Assembly (NCBI RefSeq): GCF_000235745.1
Contig: NZ_AGSX01000039.1
Coordinates: 1-35,232 of the forward strand
Length of the DNA: 35,232 nucleotides
Direction of reading: 5' to 3'
DNA from: Stutzerimonas stutzeri SDM-LAC
GTDB taxonomy: Bacteria > Pseudomonadota > Gammaproteobacteria > Pseudomonadales > Pseudomonadaceae
In this document: piece after piece, positions 28,989 to 35,232 of the stretch
Position numbering within the stretch: the stretch's first letter is position 1
Layout: every line of letters starts with the position of its first letter
Made by a program: the position numbers and the translations under genes
Notes under the pieces: model-generated
What the model saw: the letters and a program-made list of their open reading frames with translations, nothing else
The model's database searches: none
Told to the model about the DNA's origin: nothing

Positions 28989-29017
28989 TTGCGCCGGGTC
29001 AGGTGGATGCGTACAAT
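28989..29017 (+). promoter_or_regulatory. Probable rplU-rpmA promoter
   Basis: TTGCGC (28989-28994) and TACAAT (29012-29017) are spaced by 17 bases and are followed by a leader of about 130 bases before the rplU ATG. The -10 is near-consensus and the -35 half-matches. Confidence 0.5.
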
Positions 29018-29157
29018 CGCGGACCCTGAACTTTCCCCCTGGGCATTTCCCTGCCTTACGCAATTGCAAGGGCGTCCTTTCCGGCCCCGAGCAGCCATGC
29101 CAGCCTCCAACTATTTCACTTAAGCGCTGGGTGAGCAGGATCAACGGAGATACACAG

Positions 29158-29469
29158 ATGTACGCAGTTATCGTTACCGGCGGCAAGCAATACAAGGTCG
29201 CCGAAGGCGAATACCTCAAGATTGAAAAACTCGAAGTTGCCACTGGCGAAGCTGTCACTTTTGACCGCGTTCTGCTGGTTGGCAACGGCGACGATGTAAA
29301 GATCGGCGCTCCGGTGGTCGATGGTGCCAAGGTCACTGCTGAAGTGATCGCTCAGGGCCGTCACGACAAGGTCACCATCATCAAGTTCCGCCGTCGTAAG
29401 CATCACATGAAGCGTCAGGGCCACCGTCAGTGGTTCACTGAGGTCAAAATCACCGGCATTCAGGGCTAA
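29158..29469 (+). CDS. rplU: 50S ribosomal protein L21
   Basis: This is the 103-residue L21, which binds 23S rRNA in the large subunit. It starts [20 protein letters not shown]. The basic RNA-binding stretch [18 protein letters not shown] is followed by the closing TEVKITGI. The ATG at 29158 follows CGGAGA; the frame is open upstream, but this N-terminus and length equal E. coli L21. It is co-transcribed with rpmA, 35 bases downstream, with a terminator after rpmA. Confidence 0.97.
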   Translation: MYAVIVTGGKQYKVAEGEYLKIEKLEVATGEAVTFDRVLLVGNGDDVKIGAPVVDGAKVTAEVIAQGRHDKVTIIKFRRRKHHMKRQGHRQWFTEVKITGIQG

Positions 29470-29504
29470 TCGGGCCTGAATCCCCTTATAGGAGTATTGA
29501 ACTC

Positions 29505-29762
29505 ATGGCACACAAAAAAGCTGGCGGTTCTACCCGCAACGGTCGCGACTCGGAAGCCAAACGCCTTGGCGTGAAGATGTATGGCGGCCAGGTCATCAAG
29601 GCCGGCAACATCATCGTGCGTCAGCGCGGCACCCAGTTCCACGCCGGTTACGGTGTTGGCATGGGCAAGGATCACACCCTGTTCGCGAAAGTCGAAGGCG
29701 TGATCAAGTTCGAAGTGAAGGGCCAGTTTGGTCGTCGCTACGTGAGCGTCGTCGCGGCCTAA
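29505..29762 (+). CDS. rpmA: 50S ribosomal protein L27
   Basis: This is the 85-residue L27, whose flexible N-terminus ([20 protein letters not shown]) reaches the peptidyl-transferase centre and contacts tRNA. Later segments are [19 protein letters not shown] and [15 protein letters not shown]. The Gram-negative-type N-terminus begins directly with AHKK, with no cleavable extension. AGGAG precedes the ATG. It is the second gene of the rplU-rpmA operon. Confidence 0.97.
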   Translation: MAHKKAGGSTRNGRDSEAKRLGVKMYGGQVIKAGNIIVRQRGTQFHAGYGVGMGKDHTLFAKVEGVIKFEVKGQFGRRYVSVVAA

Positions 29763-29777
29763 TCGCGGCGTTGCTGG

Positions 29778-29808
29778 AAAAGCCCTGTCATGCGACGGGG
29801 CTTTTTTG
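29778..29808 (+). terminator. Intrinsic terminator of rplU-rpmA
   Basis: AAAAGCCCTGTC-ATGC-GACGGGGCTTTTTT forms a twelve-pair stem (one T-G wobble) with a tetraloop and T run, fifteen bases after the rpmA stop. Confidence 0.92.
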
Positions 29809-29825
29809 TTTCTGTATCCTCTGTA

Positions 29826-29880
29826 GGGCTCTTGCAAAACACTGCTGTGCTCTAACTTATCGCTGGGTTTTGCAAGACCC
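29826..29880. repeat. 55-base inverted-repeat element between rpmA and obg
   Basis: GGGCTCTTGCAAAAC (29826-29840) and GTTTTGCAAGACCC (29867-29880) are near-perfect inverted repeats around a 26-base centre. The ends begin GGG and finish CCC, flanked by TA and TTA. It lies past the rpmA terminator, in the obg leader. It could be a miniature transposable element or a solo insertion-sequence end pair, or simply a leader hairpin. Confidence 0.55.
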
Positions 29881-29899
29881 TTATGTTCCTGTTTTCTAG

Positions 29900-31141
<1,242 letters not shown>

Positions 31142-31149
31142 TGGCGCAT

Positions 31150-31167
31150 GCTCGCTTCGTTGCGAGC
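31150..31167 (+). other. Hairpin between obg and proB
   Basis: GCTCGC-TTCGTT-GCGAGC is a perfect six-pair stem starting eight bases after the obg stop. No T run follows, so termination is uncertain; it may be an mRNA 3'-end or processing structure. Confidence 0.35.
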
Positions 31168-31246
31168 GTCGCTAGCGAATGGTCGCGGGCTGGCTTGTCT
31201 GCCGCCCGCCATGGTTTGACCGGGTACCGATTGGAAGACAGGATCG

Positions 31247-32365
31247 ATGCGGGACAAGGTGAGCGGCGCACGGCGCTGGGTGGTGAAAATTGGCAGTGCC
31301 TTACTGACCGCTGATGGTCGCGGCCTAGACCAGGAGGCAATGGCTGTCTGGGTCGATCAGATGGTGGCGCTGCGCGAGGCGGGTGTCGAGCTGGTATTGG
31401 TCTCGTCAGGTGCTGTAGCTGCCGGCATGAGTCGCCTTGGTTGGGCCGCCAGGCCAAAGGCTGTTCATGAGTTGCAGGCTGCTGCAGCGGTTGGGCAGAT
31501 GGGGCTGATACGGGCTTGGGAGTCCAGCTTTGCGCGCCGCGAGCAGCAGACCGCGCAGATCCTCGTAACCCACGATGACCTCTCCGATCGCAAGCGTTAC
31601 CTCAATGCTCGCAGTACGCTCCGTACGCTGATCGATCTGGGTGTGGTGCCTGTCATCAATGAAAACGACACGGTCGTCACCGATGAGATCCGCTTCGGTG
31701 ACAACGATACCTTGGCTGCGCTGGTGGCGAACCTGGTCGAGGCGGACCTGCTGGTCATCCTTACCGACCGCGACGGCATGTTCGATGCCGATCCGCGCAA
31801 TAATCCCGATGCCAATCTGATCCGTGAGGCGCGCGCCGATGACCCGGCGCTGGATGCGGTTGCCGGTGGCACGGGTGGCGCGCTTGGGCGGGGCGGTATG
31901 CAGACCAAGTTGCGTGCGGCGCGTCTGGCGGCGCGCTCTGGTGCCTATACGGTCATCATCGGTGGTCGAATCGAGCAGGTGTTGGCGCGTCTAAAGGCGG
32001 GTGAGTCGCTCGGTACCCTGTTGGCTCCCGAGCAAAATCGCCACGCGGCGCGAAAGCAATGGTTGGCGGGGCATTTGCAAACACGTGGTACGGTCGTTCT
32101 CGATGATGGTGCGGTGCATGCCTTGAAGCAGGGTAATCGCAGCTTGCTGCCGGTGGGGGTCAAGTCCGCGCAGGGTGGCTTCCGGCGTGGGGAAATGGTT
32201 GTGTGCGTTGGCCTAGATGGTCGTGAAGTTGCGCGCGGTCTGGTCAATTACAGTGTGGCCGAAACGCGGCGAGTCCTTGGTCGTCCATCCGATGAAATTG
32301 AGAAGCTGCTCGGCTATGTTGACGAGCCGGAGCTGATTCATCGCGACAACATGATCCTGGTCTGA
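31247..32365 (+). CDS. proB: Glutamate 5-kinase
   Basis: This enzyme catalyses the first step of proline synthesis, ATP-dependent phosphorylation of glutamate to glutamyl-5-phosphate. It has 372 residues. The amino-acid kinase domain has [15 protein letters not shown] near the N-terminus, [21 protein letters not shown] and [24 protein letters not shown]-terminal PUA domain follows (about 280-372, [20 protein letters not shown]). The feedback-binding region around the NEND segment looks normal. The ATG at 31247 follows a weak AGGA. It is 105 bases downstream of obg and nine bases upstream of creA, so proB-creA are probably co-transcribed. Confidence 0.95.
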   Translation: MRDKVSGARRWVVKIGSALLTADGRGLDQEAMAVWVDQMVALREAGVELVLVSSGAVAAGMSRLGWAARPKAVHELQAAAAVGQMGLIRAWESSFARREQQTAQILVTHDDLSDRKRYLNARSTLRTLIDLGVVPVINENDTVVTDEIRFGDNDTLAALVANLVEADLLVILTDRDGMFDADPRNNPDANLIREARADDPALDAVAGGTGGALGRGGMQTKLRAARLAARSGAYTVIIGGRIEQVLARLKAGESLGTLLAPEQNRHAARKQWLAGHLQTRGTVVLDDGAVHALKQGNRSLLPVGVKSAQGGFRRGEMVVCVGLDGREVARGLVNYSVAETRRVLGRPSDEIEKLLGYVDEPELIHRDNMILV

Positions 32366-32374
32366 GGGGGTTAG

Positions 32375-32833
32375 ATGCGGTTGGCAAAGGCGTTAATGGT
32401 GTTGCTGGCGTGGCCTGTTGTTGGCATGGCGCGCGAAGTGGGCGAGGTCGACACAGTCTTTAAATGGCTGGGGCCGAACCATAAGATCGTGGTTGAGGCG
32501 TTTGATGACCCGAAGGTTGAGGGTGTGACCTGCTATCTATCGCGTGCAAAGACTGGCGGCATAAAGGGCGGGCTCGGGTTGGCTGAGGATCGCGCCGAGG
32601 CGTCGATCGCTTGCAGGCAGGTAGGGCCCATCCGCATGAGCGAGAAGCTCAAAGATGGCGAAGTGGTCTTCAAGGAGCGGACGTCTCTAGTGTTCAAGAC
32701 AATGCAGGTGGTCCGCTTTTTCGATGAGGCGCGCAATACATTGGTTTATCTGGTGTACAGCGACCGGGTCATCGAAGGGAGTCCGCAAAATGCGGTTACC
32801 GCGATTCCGATACTGCCTTGGGCTCAGCCATAA
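32375..32833 (+). CDS. creA: CreA family protein
   Basis: This 152-residue periplasmic protein has an N-terminal signal peptide ([19 protein letters not shown], cleavage about after residue 19). Family segments [22 protein letters not shown] (split), [26 protein letters not shown] and [19 protein letters not shown] follow. CreA is conserved in Proteobacteria, but its function is unknown. The start ATG follows GAGGGGG and lies nine bases after the proB stop. The gene's terminator is shared with rpsT coming from the other strand. Confidence 0.9.
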   Translation: MRLAKALMVLLAWPVVGMAREVGEVDTVFKWLGPNHKIVVEAFDDPKVEGVTCYLSRAKTGGIKGGLGLAEDRAEASIACRQVGPIRMSEKLKDGEVVFKERTSLVFKTMQVVRFFDEARNTLVYLVYSDRVIEGSPQNAVTAIPILPWAQP

Positions 32834-32873
32834 GCGGTGCTCGATGATGGGCTTGGTATCGAATCGTAGGCAT

Positions 32874-32901
32874 AAAAAAACCGGCTCAAGGCCGGTTTTT
32901 T
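32874..32901. terminator. Bidirectional intrinsic terminator between creA and rpsT
   Basis: AAAAAAACCGGC-TCAAG-GCCGGTTTTTT is a symmetrical stem with A and T runs on both sides, fitting convergent creA and rpsT. Confidence 0.93.
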
Positions 32902-32917
32902 CACAAGAGCGTGCAGC

Positions 32918-33196
32918 TTAGGCTGCAGCAGCTTCGCCGAGGGCCTTGATGTGGCCGTTCAGGCGGCTTTTGTGCCGGGCTGCTTTGTTTTTGTGGATGA
33001 TGCCTTTGTCGGCCATGCGGTCGATTACAGGCACGGCTGCGGTATAAGCAGTACGAGCTTTATCCAGATCTTTTGCGTCGATGGCTTTGACCACATTCTT
33101 GATGTAGGTACGAACCATGGAGCGCAAGCTGGCGTTGTGGCTGCGACGCTTCTCAGCCTGAATTGCGCGTTTTTTGGCGGAAGGGCTGTTGGCCAC
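32918..33196 (-). CDS. rpsT: 30S ribosomal protein S20
   Basis: This 92-residue basic helical protein binds 16S rRNA early in 30S assembly. After the initiator it reads [20 protein letters not shown], with a C-terminus [18 protein letters not shown]. The start is a GTG at 33194-33196, nine bases after GAGG. The upstream in-frame ATG would add 12 residues not found in S20. E. coli rpsT also uses a non-ATG start (TTG), which is linked to autogenous control, so a weak start may be functional here too. It diverges from murJ across 217 bases. Confidence 0.96.
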   Translation of the reverse strand: MANSPSAKKRAIQAEKRRSHNASLRSMVRTYIKNVVKAIDAKDLDKARTAYTAAVPVIDRMADKGIIHKNKAARHKSRLNGHIKALGEAAAA

Positions 33197-33413
33197 CGTC
33201 GAACTCCTCGAAAACGTGGGATTACAAAGCAAATAAGGCCGCGAATCATGCCGATGCGGCGGGCCCTTGTCAACCCCGATTGAACTAATCGAGACACTGG
33301 CCGGACGGGAGGGGGGTCGCTAAACTCGCGACCTCTTTCACTGTCGTAACTGGCCATCGAGTCGATGCTCAGTGCTTGGCCGGAACCCTCCTGCTGCAAC
33401 TCTAGGAAGACAA

Positions 33414-34961
33414 ATGTCCGATACATCCGGCAAAGGTGGCTTGCTGCGGTCCAGTGCGGTAGTCAGCGTGATGACGCTGCTGTCCCGGGTGCTGGGTATG
33501 GTACGCGATATGGTGGTGGCCAGCTACTTCGGCTCCGGCGCCGCTGCCGACGCGTTCTTCATAGCGTTCAAGATTCCCAATTTTTTGCGCCGCCTGTTTG
33601 CCGAAGGCGCGTTTGCGCAGGCTTTCGTTCCGGTGTTGTCTGAATATCGGGCCAAGCGGACCCTGACGGAGGTCAAACTGCTGGTCGATCGCACGGCTGG
33701 CATGCTTGGGTTGATCCTGGCTGGCATTACTGCGGTCGGAGTACTGGCTTCGCCTTACGTGGTCATGCTCTTTGCGCCTGGCTTTCATGATGACCCGGCG
33801 AAGATGCAACTGGCCGGTGAGTTGCTGCGGATCACCTTTCCGTACCTGCTGCTGATTTCCCTCACGGCATTCACTTCTGGCGTACTCAACACCTACGGGC
33901 ATTTCGCGGTGCCGGGCTTCACGCCGGTGCTGCTCAATGTGTGCATGATCACCTCTGCGGTATTTCTTACGCCCTATTTCGATCAGCCGATCATGGCCCT
34001 GGCCTGGGGTGTGTTTATTGCCGGCTTCGCCCAGTTGGCCTTCCAGCTTCCTTATGTGGCCAAGCTGGGACTGTTGCCACGGCCTCGGGTGAAGTTCGGT
34101 GATGAGGGGGTGCGACGTATCATGCTGCTGATGGTTCCGGCTTTGTTCGGTGTGTCGGTCAGCCAGATCAATCTTCTGCTCGATACGGTTCTCGCTTCGT
34201 TTCTCCAGACCGGCAGTGTGTCCTGGCTGTATTACGCGGATCGGCTTTCGGAGTTGCCGCTCGGCGCCTTTGGCATCGCCATCGGCACGGTGATCCTGCC
34301 AAGCCTTTCGCGTCAGCACGCTGGCGAGGATCCCAAGGCCTTTTCCAACACCCTCAACTGGGCGCTGCGAATGGTGTTGCTGGTCGGGGTTCCCGCAGCA
34401 CTTGCGCTGGGTATTCTGGCCGAGCCGCTGATTGCCAGCCTGTTCTTCTACGGCGCGATGACCGAGCAGGCCGTGGTGCAGTCAGCCAACGCGCTCGAGG
34501 CCTACTCGCTGGGTGTGCTGGCGTTCATGTTGATCAAGGTGCTGGCGCCGGGTTTCTTCGCGCGTCAGGATCTGAAGACGCCGGTACGCGTCGCCATCAT
34601 CTGCATGATCGCCAACATGGCGCTGAACTTGATGCTTATCTGGCCGCTCCAGCATGTCGGGCTGGCGCTGGCGACCTCGCTGTCATCGATGCTCAATGCT
34701 GGGCTGCTGTTCTGGGGGCTGTATAAAACGGATGTGTTCCGGTTTACCCCGGGTTGGGGGGCTTTCCTGCTGCGGCTGGCCGGCGGCTGCGCTGCGATGG
34801 TGGCGGTGGTTTGGTGGCTCAATGCGCCGTCGGTCGAATGGTTCGTCTGGGACTGGCGGCAGCGTGCGCTGCAACTGGCGCTGCTGGTAGTGGCGGGGCT
34901 GGGCGCGTTCGCGGCGGGCCTGGTAGTGCTCGGCTTGCGACCGCGGCATCTACGTCATTGA
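33414..34961 (+). CDS. murJ: Lipid II flippase MurJ
   Basis: This 515-residue protein of the MOP superfamily has about 14 transmembrane helices. It moves lipid II across the inner membrane for peptidoglycan synthesis. Family signatures are VSVMTLLSRVLGMVRDMVVA, ADAFFIAFKIPNFLRRLFAE (with the essential Arg residues), EGAFAQAFVPVLSEY and DRLSELPLGAFGIAIGTVILP. The ATG at 33414 follows TAGGAAGA; the open frame upstream is not needed. It lies 84 bases upstream of ribF, as in many gammaproteobacteria. Confidence 0.95.
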   Translation: MSDTSGKGGLLRSSAVVSVMTLLSRVLGMVRDMVVASYFGSGAAADAFFIAFKIPNFLRRLFAEGAFAQAFVPVLSEYRAKRTLTEVKLLVDRTAGMLGLILAGITAVGVLASPYVVMLFAPGFHDDPAKMQLAGELLRITFPYLLLISLTAFTSGVLNTYGHFAVPGFTPVLLNVCMITSAVFLTPYFDQPIMALAWGVFIAGFAQLAFQLPYVAKLGLLPRPRVKFGDEGVRRIMLLMVPALFGVSVSQINLLLDTVLASFLQTGSVSWLYYADRLSELPLGAFGIAIGTVILPSLSRQHAGEDPKAFSNTLNWALRMVLLVGVPAALALGILAEPLIASLFFYGAMTEQAVVQSANALEAYSLGVLAFMLIKVLAPGFFARQDLKTPVRVAIICMIANMALNLMLIWPLQHVGLALATSLSSMLNAGLLFWGLYKTDVFRFTPGWGAFLLRLAGGCAAMVAVVWWLNAPSVEWFVWDWRQRALQLALLVVAGLGAFAAGLVVLGLRPRHLRH

Positions 34962-35011
34962 TCCGCACGGTAGGCAGATGGCAAACCTGTCCGCGACTGC
35001 TGGCTCATGCG

Positions 35012-35017
35012 TATAAT
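35012..35017 (+). promoter_or_regulatory. -10 element of the ribF promoter
   Basis: TATAAT, a perfect -10 hexamer preceded by GCG, lies 28 bases before the ribF ATG. No good -35 is seen at 16-18 bases upstream (TGTCCG region). Confidence 0.4.
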
Positions 35018-35045
35018 CGACGACTTTTCAAGCAAGAAGTGCGGT

Positions 35046-35232
35046 ATGCAGCTGGTTCGAGGTCTTCATAACCTGCGACCCCGGCATCGGGGTTGTGTCG
35101 CCACCATCGGCAATTTCGACGGGGTCCACCGGGGGCATCAAGCCATCCTGGCGCGCTTGCGCGAGCGTGCCGCCGAGCTCGGCTTGCCCAGCTGCGTGGT
35201 GATTTTCGAGCCACAACCGCGCGAGTATTTTG
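35046..35232 (+). CDS. ribF: Bifunctional riboflavin kinase/FAD synthetase (5' part)
   Basis: Only the first 62 codons are in the window; the gene runs off the right edge. The N-terminal FAD-synthetase (nucleotidyltransferase) domain shows TIGNFDGVHRGHQAIL at 20-35, with the GNFDGVHxGH nucleotide-binding signature, and then VVIFEPQPREYF. RibF phosphorylates riboflavin to FMN and adenylates FMN to FAD. The ATG follows AAGAAG, a weak Shine-Dalgarno. Its place downstream of murJ supports the assignment. Confidence 0.93.
   Translation, partial: MQLVRGLHNLRPRHRGCVATIGNFDGVHRGHQAILARLRERAAELGLPSCVVIFEPQPREYF

Noticed and set aside
29018-29157. Structured L21-type leader RNA upstream of rplU
   Set aside because: The leader is about 130 bases long, but I could not draw a convincing conserved hairpin set from the sequence alone.

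Overview
The window looks like a chromosomal segment of a denitrifying pseudomonad, most likely of the Stutzerimonas (Pseudomonas stutzeri) group. The DNA is G+C-rich, and almost every housekeeping protein closely resembles its Pseudomonas counterpart. From memory, the gene set corresponds to P. aeruginosa genes numbered roughly PA4561-PA4615: fpr, gdhA, ettA, a MorA-type GGDEF/EAL protein, glyA, the PilZ protein MapZ/PA4608, radA, mscL, a Lon-like protease, PA4575, a UPF0114 protein, fklB, PA4570, ispB, rplU-rpmA, obg, proB, creA, rpsT, murJ and ribF. The species assignment is inference; there is no rRNA in the window. I found no tRNA, rRNA, CRISPR array, phage or intact insertion sequence.

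Layout. Bases 1-250 are non-coding and hold two copies of a REP-like repeat. Next come a broken carboxymuconolactone-decarboxylase remnant and rlmG (minus), fpr (plus), gdhA and ettA (minus), and a four-PAS GGDEF-EAL protein (plus). Then follow glyA, a Cache-domain histidine kinase with its LuxR-type response regulator, an ICMT-like membrane methyltransferase and a PilZ protein (all plus), radA (minus), a CopD-like membrane protein (plus), a YdcH-like protein (minus) and mscL (plus).

Bases 17141-22877 hold the most unusual part, a six-gene minus-strand nitric-oxide-reductase operon. In transcription order it is cupin, a 36-residue membrane ORF, norC, norB, norQ, norD. NorC carries a second cytochrome c domain, so it has two CxxCH motifs instead of one. 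NorB keeps the haem and FeB ligands, but by eye it lacks two glutamates conserved in canonical cNOR, one of which is the Ca2+ ligand. The cluster sits between genes that have no denitrification role. It looks like an accessory second NOR inserted into a conserved housekeeping block.

The right part (23190-35232) is housekeeping: a Lon-like protease with an atypical Walker A, two Pseudomonas-specific small proteins (one behind a candidate Fur box), a cluster of DnaA-box sequences, ispB divergent from rplU-rpmA, then obg, proB, creA, rpsT (minus), murJ and the start of ribF. Two c-di-GMP proteins (GGDEF-EAL and PilZ) and a two-component system give the left half a signalling flavour. The nor operon supplies NO detoxification or respiration.
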